Source of the DNA: Hyphomicrobiales bacterium
GTDB taxonomy: Bacteria > Pseudomonadota > Alphaproteobacteria > Rhizobiales > Rhizobiaceae
Length of the DNA: 64,000 bases
Assembly: GCA_900472675.1 (NCBI GenBank)
Contig: UCJA01000015.1
Span: 310,001 to 374,000 of the forward strand
Reading direction: 5' to 3'
This document shows positions 7,933 to 18,617 of the stretch, in pieces. The position numbers were made by a program, and so were the translations under genes. Within the stretch, counting starts at the first letter, position 1. Every line of letters begins with the position of its first letter. The notes under the pieces were generated by a model, which saw only the letters and a program-made list of their open reading frames with translations, was not told the DNA's origin and did no database searches.

Positions 7933-9639
7933 TTACTCGTTGCCGCCGCGGTTCTTCAGAGCCGCACCAAGGATGTCGCCGAGGGAAGCGCCCGAGTCGG
8001 ACGAACCGAACTGTGCGACGGCTTCCTTCTCTTCAGCGATTTCCAGCGCCTTGATGGACAGCATGACCTTGCGATCCTTCTTGGAGAAGTTCACGACGCG
8101 GGCGTCGAAAACCTGACCAACCGAGAAACGCTCCGGACGCTGATCATCACGATCGCGGGCCAGGTCGTTACGGCGGATGAAGGAGGTGATGTCGTCGTGA
8201 GCAACCAGCTTCACTTCGACGCCACCATCGTTGACCGCGATCACTTCGCAGGAAACGACAGCATTCTTGCGCAGTTCACCGGATGTCGCAGCGTCGCCAA
8301 CCGCATCGCGGCCGAGCTGCTTGATGCCGAGCGAGATACGCTCCTTTTCGACGTCAACGTCCAGAACGACAGCCTTGACGACGTCGCCCTTGTTGAACTC
8401 CTCGATGACCTGTTCGCCCGGACGGTTCCAGTCGAGGTCAGAAAGGTGAACCATGCCGTCAACATCGCCGTCGAGGCCGATGAACAGGCCGAATTCGGTC
8501 TTGTTCTTGACTTCGCCTTCGACTTCAGTGCCGGCCGGGTGACCGTAGGCAAATGCCTGCCACGGGTTTTCCAGGGTCTGCTTGAGGCCGAGCGAGATTC
8601 GACGCTTGGACGGATCGACTTCGAGAACAACAACGTCGACATCCTGCGTGGTGGACAGGATCTTGCCGGGATGTACGTTCTTCTTGGTCCAGGACATTTC
8701 CGAGATGTGGATCAGGCCTTCGATGCCCGGTTCCAGTTCGACGAATGCACCGTAGTCGGTGATGTTCGTGACGGTGCCGGAGATCTTCTTGCCGACCGGG
8801 TACTTGGCGGCAATGCCATCCCACGGATCCGACTCGAGCTGCTTCATGCCGAGCGAGATACGGTGGGTTTCCTGGTTGATGCGGATGATCTGAACCTTGA
8901 CCTGCTGGCCAATGGACAGGATTTCCGACGGATGGTTGACGCGGCGCCATGCCATGTCGGTCACGTGCAGCAGGCCGTCGATGCCGCCGAGGTCAACGAA
9001 CGCACCGTAATCGGTGATGTTCTTGACGACGCCGTCAACAACCTGGCCTTCTTCGAGGTTCTGGACGATTTCCGAACGCTGTTCTGCACGGGACTCTTCG
9101 AGAACCGTACGACGCGAAACGACGATGTTGCCGCGACGCTTGTCCATCTTGAGGATTTCGAAGGGCTGCGGGTTGTGCATCAGCGGAGTCACGTCGCGGA
9201 TCGGACGGATGTCGACCTGCGAGCGCGGCAGGAAGGCTACGGCGCCGTCGAGATCGACGGTGAAGCCACCCTTGACCTGGTTGAAGATGACGCCTTCAAC
9301 GCGTTCGCCAGCTTCGAACTTGAGTTCGAGCTTGACCCAGCTTTCTTCGCGGCGAGCCTTCTCGCGCGACAGAACAGCTTCGCCGAGAGCATTTTCGATG
9401 CGCTCGACATAGACTTCGACTTCGTCGCCGACCTTCAGCGTTCCGTCTTTGCCCTTGGCGCCGAATTCCTTCAGCGCGATGCGACCTTCGACCTTGAGGC
9501 CGACGTCAACAACGGCCATGTCCTTTTCGATCGCCGTGACGATACCCTTGGTTACATAGCCTTCAGCAAGATCGTTCGTTGCAAAGGATTCTTCGAGAAG
9601 GGCTGCGAAGTCCTCCCGCGTGGGGTTAGATAGTGCCAT
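7933..9639 (-). CDS. rpsA: 30S ribosomal protein S1
   Basis: S1 binds mRNA leaders and docks structured or SD-poor mRNAs on the 30S subunit. The 568-residue protein has the full bacterial length and six S1/OB-fold repeats. These are recognisable by recurring segments such as VKNITDYGAFVDLGGIDGLLH, VTNITDYGAFVELEPGIEGLIH and NKTEFGLFIGLDGDVDGMVHL, each near 85-90 residues apart. It begins MALSNPTREDFAALLEESF, as in other rhizobia. It is the last gene of the aroA-cmk-rpsA group, with a 153-base gap after cmk. A strong CAGGAG site precedes the ATG, directly adjoining a hairpin described separately. A terminator follows. The long open frame on the opposite strand is a shadow of this gene. Confidence 0.98.
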   Translation of the reverse strand: MALSNPTREDFAALLEESFATNDLAEGYVTKGIVTAIEKDMAVVDVGLKVEGRIALKEFGAKGKDGTLKVGDEVEVYVERIENALGEAVLSREKARREESWVKLELKFEAGERVEGVIFNQVKGGFTVDLDGAVAFLPRSQVDIRPIRDVTPLMHNPQPFEILKMDKRRGNIVVSRRTVLEESRAEQRSEIVQNLEEGQVVDGVVKNITDYGAFVDLGGIDGLLHVTDMAWRRVNHPSEILSIGQQVKVQIIRINQETHRISLGMKQLESDPWDGIAAKYPVGKKISGTVTNITDYGAFVELEPGIEGLIHISEMSWTKKNVHPGKILSTTQDVDVVVLEVDPSKRRISLGLKQTLENPWQAFAYGHPAGTEVEGEVKNKTEFGLFIGLDGDVDGMVHLSDLDWNRPGEQVIEEFNKGDVVKAVVLDVDVEKERISLGIKQLGRDAVGDAATSGELRKNAVVSCEVIAVNDGGVEVKLVAHDDITSFIRRNDLARDRDDQRPERFSVGQVFDARVVNFSKKDRKVMLSIKALEIAEEKEAVAQFGSSDSGASLGDILGAALKNRGGNE

Positions 9640-9652
9640 AGAATCTCCTGGT

Positions 9653-9670
9653 GTGTCCGTTCTCGGACAC
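9653..9670 (-). promoter_or_regulatory. rpsA: Hairpin next to the rpsA ribosome binding site
   Basis: GTGTCCG-TTCT-CGGACAC forms a perfect 7-bp stem two bases from the CAGGAG ribosome binding site (9645-9650) of rpsA. A second hairpin, GCCTCC/GGAGGC (9715-9733), lies in the same leader. S1 is known to control its own translation through a structured leader in Escherichia coli. Such a role here is inference. Confidence 0.4.
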
Positions 9671-9792
9671 GCATGCGCCGGTGGCTGGTGTTAAAGATAC
9701 CCGAAGTGCTGTCCGCCTCCCTGTTCAGGAGGCTATCCGGCGCGTGGACTGACTGCGGGCTTTCATGCGCGTGCCGGCAAGCCGGCAGGCCA

Positions 9793-10427
9793 TTAACTGT
9801 TTTTCAGAGCAGCGTCAGTGATGGCTTTCGCGGCCTGAAACGCGGCTTCTATACTCATTTCCGACGTATCAAGCAAGTGCGCGTCCGGTGCCGGCTTCAA
9901 GGGGCTATCAGAGCGACTCATGTCGCGGTCGTCGCGGGTCTTCACCTCGGCAAAAATCGCCTCGTAATCGGCATTATCGCCCTTGGCGACGATCTCCTCA
10001 TGGCGGCGACGCGCCCGTATCTCGGGAGAGGCCGTGACATACAGTTTCACCGGCGCATCCGGGCACACCACGGTGCCGATGTCGCGTCCATCCAGCACCG
10101 TCCCCGGCTCCTTGCGGGAGAAAGCGCGCTGCGCGTCGACCAGAGCCCGGCGCACAGACGGCATGACGGCGATCCTGGACGCTGCCTCGCCGATCGCATG
10201 GGCGGACAGGACATCCCGGTCGAGACCCGACAGATCAACCTCGGCGGCCATCTTTGCCGCGACGGTCTCGTCGTCCAGCGGCAGGCCAGCATCGATCAGC
10301 GCCTTGGCCGTCGCCCGGTAGGTCAGGCCCGTGTCCAGGTGGTGGAAGTGGTAGGCCTCGGCGATCTGCCGCGACAGGGTCCCCTTGCCGGCCGCAGCCG
10401 GCCCGTCGATGGCGATGACGATGCCCA

Positions 10428-10428
<1 letters not shown>
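9793..10428 (-). CDS. cmk: Cytidylate kinase (CMP kinase)
   Basis: Cmk phosphorylates CMP and dCMP in nucleotide recycling. The 211-residue protein opens with the P-loop [10 protein letters not shown] (residues 8-17). It carries the CMP-binding segment DGRDIGTVV and the lid region RARRRHEE, and its length is normal for bacterial Cmk. The frame is open upstream because it runs into aroA. The start was placed at the ATG whose A is the last base of the aroA TGA stop (TGATG), so the two genes are translationally coupled. The aroA-cmk-rpsA order is widespread in alphaproteobacteria and supports the call. Confidence 0.96.
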
Positions 10429-11822
<1,394 letters not shown>

Positions 11823-11926
11823 TTATGCTGCGCATGTGCGCGGGATGGGGAATGTAGGCCGTCGTTATCATAAAGGCAGAGGCCGGTCATCCGCTTCCGC
11901 CCCCGGCAAATCAAGAAAGTTAGGCT

Positions 11927-11955
11927 TTGACACGGGATGCTAATGGCCTTATGGG
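11927..11955 (+). promoter_or_regulatory. Predicted sigma70-type promoter for the FYDLN-acid protein gene
   Basis: TTGACA (11927-11932) and TATGGG (11950-11955) are separated by 17 bases and lie about 80 bases upstream of the GTG start at 12036. The -35 element is a perfect match to the consensus and the -10 element is weaker. Confidence 0.55.
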
Positions 11956-12035
11956 GACGCGCTTAGTTTTCCACCCAAAAGGCCGCATTAGGCGGCTCGC
12001 CGAACTATTCGGCCATCCCTCATGAGGCTCTGACT

Positions 12036-12422
12036 GTGGCTAAAGCGGAACTCGGAACAAAACGCACCGACCCTGATACCGGCAAGAAATTCTATGACCT
12101 GAACCGCGATCCGGTTGTTTCTCCCTACACCGGCAAGACCTGGCCGATGTCCTTCTTTGCGGAAAACAGCGCTGCCGTGAAGATGGAACAGGCGGAAGAA
12201 GAAGACGTCCAGGAAGTCGATACGGAGAACCCGGAAGTCGAACTCGTCTCCCATGAAGAGGGCGACGATGCCGCAAGCGGCGACGACATCCCGGATCTGG
12301 GCGACGACGAAGCCGAAATCGGCGGCGACGAGGACGACACCTTCCTCGAGGTCGACGAAGACGACGAAGACGGCGACATGACCGGTATCATCGGCGTCAC
12401 CGGCGACGACGACGAGGTCTGA
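12036..12422 (+). CDS. TIGR02300-type FYDLN acid domain protein
   Basis: This 128-residue protein begins with the conserved block KRTDPDTGKKFYDLNRDPVV that gives the family its name, followed by SPYTGKTWP. The remaining two thirds are almost entirely acidic, with runs of Asp and Glu such as DEDDTFLEVDEDDEDGD. The family is confined mostly to alphaproteobacteria and has no established function. The N-terminal block resembles a degenerate zinc-ribbon-like module, and the tail is expected to be disordered. Translation starts at GTG 12036, preceded by GAGG. Beside aroA on the opposite strand is its usual place in rhizobia. It is probably a single-gene transcript from the promoter at 11927. Confidence 0.88.
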   Translation: MAKAELGTKRTDPDTGKKFYDLNRDPVVSPYTGKTWPMSFFAENSAAVKMEQAEEEDVQEVDTENPEVELVSHEEGDDAASGDDIPDLGDDEAEIGGDEDDTFLEVDEDDEDGDMTGIIGVTGDDDEV

Positions 12423-12436
12423 TCCTCTTCCAAGCT

Positions 12437-12462
12437 CCGGCGATTTAACGAAAAATCGCCGG
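12437..12462 (+). terminator. Possible terminator hairpin after the FYDLN-acid gene
   Basis: CCGGCGATTT and AAATCGCCGG form a perfect 10-bp stem with a six-base loop 14 bases after the stop codon. No clear T-run follows, so termination here is uncertain. Confidence 0.4.
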
Positions 12463-12573
12463 AAGCCAAAAATCGGGCTTGCGCTTCTCGGAAACCAGAC
12501 GTAAGAAGCCGCCACTCCGCTAGACACAGTGCTTCGGAGTTCCCAGGACCGGCTCACACCGGACCACCCTGAT

Positions 12574-12649
<76 letters not shown>

Positions 12650-12849
12650 AACTTTTTCCCGACCCTTCCCCTTCACGGCGATCTGGAAATTGCAAAGATA
12701 GTTCCAAGGGTTAGTGCGCCTTTGGCGGCTTCCGCATGCGTTTTGGAGCGCCTGTTTTCCCTAAGGCTCGGCGGCTCCGCCTGGCTCTCTCGAACGCTCT
12801 TCAACGGCAAGACCAAGGCTTCCCTTGCCACGCGAAGGGTAGCCATAAT

Positions 12850-13623
12850 TCAGGCCATATAGCCGCCATCGACACTCAAGATCGTTCCTGTGATGAAAGA
12901 GGCGCCGGGACTGGCGAGGAATAGTATTGCCGCAGCAGCCTCCTGCGCTGAGCCAAGCCTTTTCATGGCGTTGGATGCAACCTCCGCTTCCAACTGCTGG
13001 GCGGTGACCCCTTGTAGCGCAACGTCGATAGCCCCAAGCTGCACCACATTCACGGTGATGCCGCGCGCGCCGACATCGTGGGCCGCGCCTTTGCACCAAG
13101 CGACCACGGCCGCCCGCGTCGCCGCATAATCGGCCAGTCCCGGCGTGCCGACGCGATCGGCGACACTCGCTCCCACGGCGATGACGCGGCCCCCATCATT
13201 CATGCCCTTGATGGCTGTCCGGATAACAGCAAGCGTCGCCGTCACGTTGACGGCGAATTGGGTGGCAAGGGCGTCTTCGTCCTGATCAAGATCATCGACC
13301 TGCCACTGCAGCTTTTGCTCGCAATTGACGATGAGGACATCAAGCTTTCCGACAGTGGCGATCACCCGTCTGACGAGGCGGATACAGGCCTCGCAACTGA
13401 AGGGATCAGGGATCTCGAAGACCGAGATCTTGGCGCCGGTGGAGCGAAGTGCATTGACGAATGCAGGCTCTGGCTTCGCGCTGAGGAGCGAAATCGCAAG
13501 GTCCGCGCCGCTCTCGGCCAGAGCCCATGCGGTTGCTGGCCCGATACTGACGTCGGCACTGGTCAGAAAGACAGTCTTACCGGCCAACGGCCTGCCCTGT
13601 TTCAAGTCCATCCCCGTATGCAC
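12850..13623 (-). CDS. SDR-family protein with degenerate catalytic motifs
   Basis: The 257-residue protein has the overall shape of a classical short-chain dehydrogenase, including the C-terminal block GASFITGTILSVDGGYM. However, the motifs that define activity are altered. The glycine-rich cofactor loop TGxxxGIG reads TSADVSIG (21-28). The structural NAG motif reads NCE. The catalytic YxxxK reads YAATR (Tyr166, Arg170). Ser153 is present in AVGAS. It may be a weak or specialised enzyme or a pseudoenzyme. Translation could begin at 13623 or at the internal ATG (MDLKQ) at 13608. The adjacent AraC gene reads in the same direction upstream and could control it. Fold assignment is confident, catalysis doubtful. 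Confidence 0.82.
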   Translation of the reverse strand: MHTGMDLKQGRPLAGKTVFLTSADVSIGPATAWALAESGADLAISLLSAKPEPAFVNALRSTGAKISVFEIPDPFSCEACIRLVRRVIATVGKLDVLIVNCEQKLQWQVDDLDQDEDALATQFAVNVTATLAVIRTAIKGMNDGGRVIAVGASVADRVGTPGLADYAATRAAVVAWCKGAAHDVGARGITVNVVQLGAIDVALQGVTAQQLEAEVASNAMKRLGSAQEAAAAILFLASPGASFITGTILSVDGGYMA

Positions 13624-13759
13624 CCCTTTGTCGTCGATCAGCCTTCTCCGATGACAATGGGTACCTTGGCGCCTTGTGCTGACTGCCTATTGTCGATTCG
13701 TGCTCAAAGGAGAGCACATGCCCTGGCGACAGGCCGCTCCAGCCGGCTGGGGGCAGTCG

Positions 13760-14293
13760 TCAAGCAACGCGAGATCGGGCGACATCTCCGACGCGACTGT
13801 TCTGGTGCAGAACAGCACCCGCATTGCTTCGGCTTGTCCGGCGCCATTGCAGGGGGGTCATGCCCGCAACCCGGCGGAACGACTTGCACATATGCGCCTG
13901 GTCACACATGCCACATTCGCCGGCGATCTGGCTGAGGGGCTCGTCGGTCTGCTGGATAAGCTCCATGGCGGCACCAACGCGTCTGGAAAGAACATAGGCA
14001 TAGGGCGGCTCGCCAAACGAGACTTTGAAACTGCGCGAAAAGTGGCTGGCGCTCAGGTGAACCAGCGCGCCGAGATCTACAACCCTCAGGTTCATCCGCA
14101 GATTCTGATCGATATGGCGGATGATCTTCTTGACCTGCCAGTCCGCGAGGCCCCCGGCGTGGCTTCGATCCGGCGAGACGTAATGCGCTGCGTCATTGGA
14201 GGCGCCGACGACCGCGAATTCCGGTCTCGTCATCTCCTGATGACGATCCGACAGAAAGGGTCGTGGCGTCGAGGACGATGTCGTGAATGTCAT
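13760..14293 (-). CDS. AraC/XylS family transcriptional regulator
   Basis: The 177-residue protein is a small AraC-type regulator consisting mainly of the two helix-turn-helix motifs. The first spans VVDLGALVHLSASHFSRSFK, followed by SFGEPPYAYVLSRRV, and the second lies around PLSQIAGECGMCDQAHMCKS followed by the conserved FRRVAGMTPLQWRR. The N-terminal region before the DNA-binding domain is only about 60 residues, so no full effector-binding cupin is present. The start at 14293 is preceded by GCGAGGTC. The open frame extends to 14398. It lies between the SDR gene and the large winged-helix regulator, all on the minus strand. Target genes are unknown. Confidence 0.88.
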   Translation of the reverse strand: MTFTTSSSTPRPFLSDRHQEMTRPEFAVVGASNDAAHYVSPDRSHAGGLADWQVKKIIRHIDQNLRMNLRVVDLGALVHLSASHFSRSFKVSFGEPPYAYVLSRRVGAAMELIQQTDEPLSQIAGECGMCDQAHMCKSFRRVAGMTPLQWRRTSRSNAGAVLHQNSRVGDVARSRVA

Positions 14294-14442
14294 GGGATGA
14301 CCTCGCTGTGTGGCTGACAGCAAGGTGCCCAAAGACCGCAACAACAGCGAGTTATTGGATGTTAAGAGATGTTGCCCGGCGCTGCAGCGGCAGGCCACTG
14401 GGCTTTTGGGCTAAAAACTGTCCAGCCTGCCGACAGGGAGGA

Positions 14443-17271
14443 TCAGGCGATCGTCGACCGTTTGATCATGCCCTTCACCTTGACCAGATCAGCGCTATCC
14501 AGACCTTCTGAAAACTGCTCCAGGGTCCTCTGGAGAGCCAGGAGCGCCTCCTCCAATGTCGACGGATCGGCGGCGATCTCGGCCAGGTTCGCCAGGACAC
14601 TCAATTCGACGGACAGGATCCCATCGGCGCGCGCCTGGGCTAGCGCCTCCTGCAAACCCTCCACATAGGCCTCCCGGTCGCCGCGCTCATGCCAACCATA
14701 GACGGCGCGCCGGCGCATGAAGTCTGCGAGATAGATCTTCGTGCCCGTTTCACGAACCCGCGACAGGGTTGTGTCTGCCAGTTCCCGGGCATCTCGGTAG
14801 CGGCCTGCCAGGTAATAGGCCTGCGCCAACTGGCCCCGCATCAGCGCTTCCTGCAGCAGGCTATTGGTTTGCAGCAGTTGCTTGACGCTGCGTTCCAGGA
14901 GCTCGATCCCCTTTTCCGCATCCCCCTTCAACACAGCAAGAAAGCCGCTATGCCCGTCAGCCACATAACGGAAGGGCAGGAGCGCGCTGCGGGTCGCGCA
15001 TTCCGCAAGCCGCTGGTTGCGCTGTTCAGCGAGATCCGGTTCGCCTGCCCAGAGAGCAAGGACGCTCCCCCAGACCAGAGCGGTGGCCAGTGGAACCGGG
15101 CTGCCGAGCGCTTCTGCCTCCTCGATGTTCCGGCGTGCCATCTCCCTTGCCTGATCCCGATATCCGTGGATCCAAAGGGCCAGGCTGTAGGAACTATAGG
15201 CCCAGACGCGGTGATCGACACCGATCCGCAGAAAGCTGTTTGACCGCTTGATGGGAAGGATGGCGAGTGCGCGTGCCGCATGCAGCCGGTTCGTTGCCAG
15301 CTCGCCCGCAAAGAAGGCAGCCACACAGTGCATGCTTTCGAGGATCCCGCAATCCTGCAGGCCTTCCGTCATCATCTCGGCGCGGCGAATGGTGTCGCGC
15401 ATTCCGACAATGTTTCCCGCTCTCAGGTAAAAGGTGAACAGGGCCGACACCGTGCTTGGCCAGAACACGCTGTCTCCCAGTTCCTGCGCAAGGTTAAGGG
15501 CGCGGTCGATCGCCTGCCGGACGTCTTCGGAATTTCCCCGCATGAACAGCAGCGGCATGGCGAAATGGGTCGAAAGCGCCATCTCGGCATGGGTACCCTT
15601 CTGGACGTCGGTAAGATGCTCCAGCGCCACCGCAGCCCATTTGGTGCATTCACCCAGGAGAGACAGGTCCGTCATCAGATCTGCCGCAGCAATGGCCAGT
15701 GCTATGCCGATCTCCACATCGCCTGGCTGCGAGAAGCACCAATCGAGAGAAATGCGGACATTGTCGATGTCGGGACGCAGATGCGCCAAGGTTTCCTGAG
15801 GCCGATGCTGCGCTTCCTGCTGAAGCAGGGACAGGTAGTAGCGGGCATGTTGGCGACAGAAGAGAGCGGTCTCCGCAGCCTCCCGCAGGCGTTCCGACGC
15901 ATATTCGCGCGTCGTATCGAGAAGCCTGAAGCGGACCTGATCATGCGCAACATCCGCGGAGACGAGCGACTTGTCGACGAGATTGGACAGAAACTGCGCC
16001 ACGTCATGCCGTGCAAGATCGCCGTCGCCCGCAATGTTCTCAGCCGCTTCCAGGGAAAACGAACCGGCAAAAACGCTCAGGCGGCGCAACACGATCTTCT
16101 CTTCTTCCTCCAGAAGATCGTAGCTCCAATCCATTGTCAGGCGAAGAGCCTGGTGCCGCGGCTGTGCCGTGCGCCGTCCTCGGTTGAGAATGCGGAAGCG
16201 CTGATTGAGGTAACCGGCCAAGCCCTGAACGCCGAAGCTCGCAACCCGCCCGGCAGCCAATTCGATCGCCAAGGCCAGACCGTCGAGACCACGGCAGACC
16301 TGAGCCACCAGTGCTGCATTCTCATCCGTCAGGCGGAAGTCGTCCGCCTGGGCGCGAGCGCGCTCGACGAAAAGCGATATGGCCGGATAGAAAAGCGCAG
16401 TCTGCGCGGTCGTCACCTCGCCCTCGGGCGGAAAGGCCAGGCCCTGCAGACGATAGACCTGTTCCCCGTGAACACGCAGCGGCTCCCGCGTCGTCGTGAG
16501 CAGATGAACACCCGGTGCAGCCTCGGAAATTTTTTCGACAAGTTCGGCGACGGCGCCGATGACGTGTTCGCAATTGTCGATGATGAGAAGGATCCTGGCC
16601 GTCTCGAGCGCCGCCAGGATATTGGTCGTTTCGTCCTCACCCCGCACGGGCAGACCAAGCGCAGTCGCGAATGCGCCATTGACCATTTTCTGCTCGCGCA
16701 GCGGCGCCAGATCGACAAAGACCACCGCGTCCCTGAAATCGGAAAGCAGCGTCTCGGCGACGGCAAGGGCAACTGTGGTCTTGCCGATGCCACCTGTCCC
16801 GACGATCGACAGGAAACGGTTTGCCAGCAGTTCATGCCGGATGCGCTGAACCTCTTCCTGACGACCGACCAGTTTTGGCGGTCGCAGGGGCAGAGGATCG
16901 AAGCGGCCCACCGGCTGTACCGGCCCCACCACATCCGGGGCCTTTTCATCACGCTGTCTGACGACGGCCGTGAAGGTGTAGCCGCGGCCAGGGACGTTGA
17001 GGATATAGCGTTCCGCATCAGCGGATTGGCTCAGCATCTTGCGCAGTTCCGAAATATGTACCCGCAGGCTCACCTCTTCGACATGAAGGGGCCCCCATAC
17101 CTCCAGCATCAGGTCCTCATTGCTGACGACCTTGCCTGCATTCCGGATGAGACAAAGCAGGATATCCAGCGCACGGCTACCGAGGCGGATGGCACGCCCA
17201 TCGAGGCTTAGCCGTCGCTCACCTGCCGACAGGCAGAAGGAACCGAATTCCCAGACATGTCCGCTCGTCAC
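14443..17271 (-). CDS. Winged-helix/NB-ARC/TPR-type ATPase transcriptional regulator (STAND class)
   Basis: This 942-residue protein combines an OmpR-like winged-helix DNA-binding domain (about 1-105, with EVSLRVHISELRKML and the end marker YILNVPGRGYTF), an NB-ARC-type ATPase (Walker A GTGGIGKTT at 158-166, Walker B ILLIIDNC with Asp242, then TTREPL), and a long helical C-terminal region (about 480-930) resembling TPR repeats. STAND regulators are signal-gated switches: ligand sensing by the helical part relieves ATPase-mediated inhibition. It is transcribed divergently from the hydrolase-cytochrome-iorAB operon, so that operon is the obvious target. The 283-base gap between them holds several dyads. 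The inducing signal cannot be read from sequence. Confidence 0.9.
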   Translation of the reverse strand: MTSGHVWEFGSFCLSAGERRLSLDGRAIRLGSRALDILLCLIRNAGKVVSNEDLMLEVWGPLHVEEVSLRVHISELRKMLSQSADAERYILNVPGRGYTFTAVVRQRDEKAPDVVGPVQPVGRFDPLPLRPPKLVGRQEEVQRIRHELLANRFLSIVGTGGIGKTTVALAVAETLLSDFRDAVVFVDLAPLREQKMVNGAFATALGLPVRGEDETTNILAALETARILLIIDNCEHVIGAVAELVEKISEAAPGVHLLTTTREPLRVHGEQVYRLQGLAFPPEGEVTTAQTALFYPAISLFVERARAQADDFRLTDENAALVAQVCRGLDGLALAIELAAGRVASFGVQGLAGYLNQRFRILNRGRRTAQPRHQALRLTMDWSYDLLEEEEKIVLRRLSVFAGSFSLEAAENIAGDGDLARHDVAQFLSNLVDKSLVSADVAHDQVRFRLLDTTREYASERLREAAETALFCRQHARYYLSLLQQEAQHRPQETLAHLRPDIDNVRISLDWCFSQPGDVEIGIALAIAAADLMTDLSLLGECTKWAAVALEHLTDVQKGTHAEMALSTHFAMPLLFMRGNSEDVRQAIDRALNLAQELGDSVFWPSTVSALFTFYLRAGNIVGMRDTIRRAEMMTEGLQDCGILESMHCVAAFFAGELATNRLHAARALAILPIKRSNSFLRIGVDHRVWAYSSYSLALWIHGYRDQAREMARRNIEEAEALGSPVPLATALVWGSVLALWAGEPDLAEQRNQRLAECATRSALLPFRYVADGHSGFLAVLKGDAEKGIELLERSVKQLLQTNSLLQEALMRGQLAQAYYLAGRYRDARELADTTLSRVRETGTKIYLADFMRRRAVYGWHERGDREAYVEGLQEALAQARADGILSVELSVLANLAEIAADPSTLEEALLALQRTLEQFSEGLDSADLVKVKGMIKRSTIA

Positions 17272-17449
17272 CGCTTGCTCCTTTGGTCACACGGACAGGA
17301 CGAAAATGCCGGGGAGGCATGACCTGCTGAAGAGGCAAACCTAGGATTAATCGGTCTTTACGGAAACGACAACCGGCCGAGGGAACACTCCTCCAGGAAC
17401 AGGCAGAAAATGCTTCAGCGCTATGCTTTTCCGACACGCCTGAGCCGCA

Positions 17450-17525
17450 GCGCCGAAAGGCGCGAACTTACAAGAACATTGCCGGCAATGCCCCTAGGAC
17501 TGTGCTGACCGCCAATGGGCGGTCT
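17450..17525. promoter_or_regulatory. Divergent control region with three small dyads
   Basis: Between the STAND regulator and the hydrolase gene are GCGCC-GAAA-GGCGC (17450-17463), the palindrome ATTGCCGGCAAT (17479-17490) and GACCGCC-AATG-GGCGGTC (17508-17525). They may be operators or leader hairpins. Which role applies cannot be decided from sequence. Confidence 0.4.
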
Positions 17526-17554
17526 AACGGTCCCCCAGCCGACGGAACGTCACA

Positions 17555-18511
17555 ATGAGCGACGATTTTCATCTCCAACTCTCGCGACGGCAGACGCTGA
17601 TCGCTGGCGCCTCGCTGTCATTCGCGATGGCCACGCCGGCCCTTTCTGCCTCCAACACGACCCTGAAAGGAATCGATCCCATGACCGAGAATTTCATCAA
17701 GACCAAGGACGGCGTGAACATCTTCTACAAGGACTGGGGCAAGGGCCAGCCGATCGTTTTTCATCACGGATGGCCGCTCTCCGCCGATGACTGGGACGCG
17801 CAGATGCTCTTCTTCGTCCAGCACGGCTTCCGCGTCATTGCCCATGACCGACGTGGTCACGGCCGCTCGACCCAGGTCAGCGAAGGCCACGATATTGCCC
17901 ATTACGCAGCCGATGCCGCGGCACTGACGGAACATCTGAACCTGAAGGAGGCGGTTCACATCGGGCATTCCACCGGTGGCGGCGAAGCGGCGGCCTATGT
18001 GGCACGCCATGGCAAGGGTCGCGTCGCCAAGCTCATCATGGTCTCCGCCATTCCGCCGCTGATGGTGAAAACCGCATCCAATCCGGGCGGCACGCCGATC
18101 GAGGTGTTCGACGGGTTCCGCACGGCGCTGGCCGCAAACCGCGCACAGTTCTACATGGATGTGGCGTCCGGCCCGTTCTACGGATTCAACCGTCCCAACG
18201 CCAAGATCTCGCAAGGGTCCATTCAGAACTGGTGGCGTCAGGGCATGATCGGCAGCGCCAAGGCCCATTACGACGGCATCAAGGCCTTTTCCGAGACCGA
18301 CCAGACCGACGACCTGAAGACGATCGACGTGCCGACCCTCGTCCTGCACGGAGACGACGACCAGATCGTTCCGATCGCCGACTCTGCGGAACTCTCGGTC
18401 AAGCTTCTCAGGAAGGGCACGCTCAAGGTCTACAAGGGCTATCCGCATGGCATGCTGACCACCAATGCCGATGTCCTCAACGCGGACATGCTGGCCTTCA
18501 TCAAGGCTTAA
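17555..18511 (+). CDS. Alpha/beta hydrolase of the non-heme chloroperoxidase/arylesterase type, with Tat-like leader
   Basis: The 318-residue protein has the complete catalytic triad of the cofactor-free haloperoxidase/esterase group: Ser139 in GHSTGGG, Asp269 in HGDDDQIVP and His298 in YPHG. An extra N-terminal segment of about 42 residues carries a Tat-like signal, [20 protein letters not shown], which suggests export to the periplasm. A second ATG at 17681, giving the more usual cytosolic start [11 protein letters not shown], has a good AAAGGA site nine bases upstream, so both forms are possible. It is the first gene of a group with cytochrome c and iorAB. Family members hydrolyse esters or perhydrolyse acids in vitro. 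The natural substrate is unknown. Confidence 0.9.
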   Translation: MSDDFHLQLSRRQTLIAGASLSFAMATPALSASNTTLKGIDPMTENFIKTKDGVNIFYKDWGKGQPIVFHHGWPLSADDWDAQMLFFVQHGFRVIAHDRRGHGRSTQVSEGHDIAHYAADAAALTEHLNLKEAVHIGHSTGGGEAAAYVARHGKGRVAKLIMVSAIPPLMVKTASNPGGTPIEVFDGFRTALAANRAQFYMDVASGPFYGFNRPNAKISQGSIQNWWRQGMIGSAKAHYDGIKAFSETDQTDDLKTIDVPTLVLHGDDDQIVPIADSAELSVKLLRKGTLKVYKGYPHGMLTTNADVLNADMLAFIKA

Positions 18512-18617
18512 GCCGCGCCGGACGCGCCAAACACACGTGGCGCGTCCTTCCCTTGAGAGCCTGCCATCGGGGCCGGCGCCGCAACCCGGCCACCGAACTT
18601 AAAACACGAGGTCTGCC

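Noticed and set aside
8197-9633. Long open frame (478 codons) on the plus strand
   Set aside because: It lies wholly opposite rpsA. It arises from the codon bias of the S1 repeats, lacks a ribosome binding site and has no family-like sequence.
15280-17211. 643-codon open frame on the plus strand
   Set aside because: Entirely antisense to the winged-helix/NB-ARC regulator, whose domains are intact on the minus strand.
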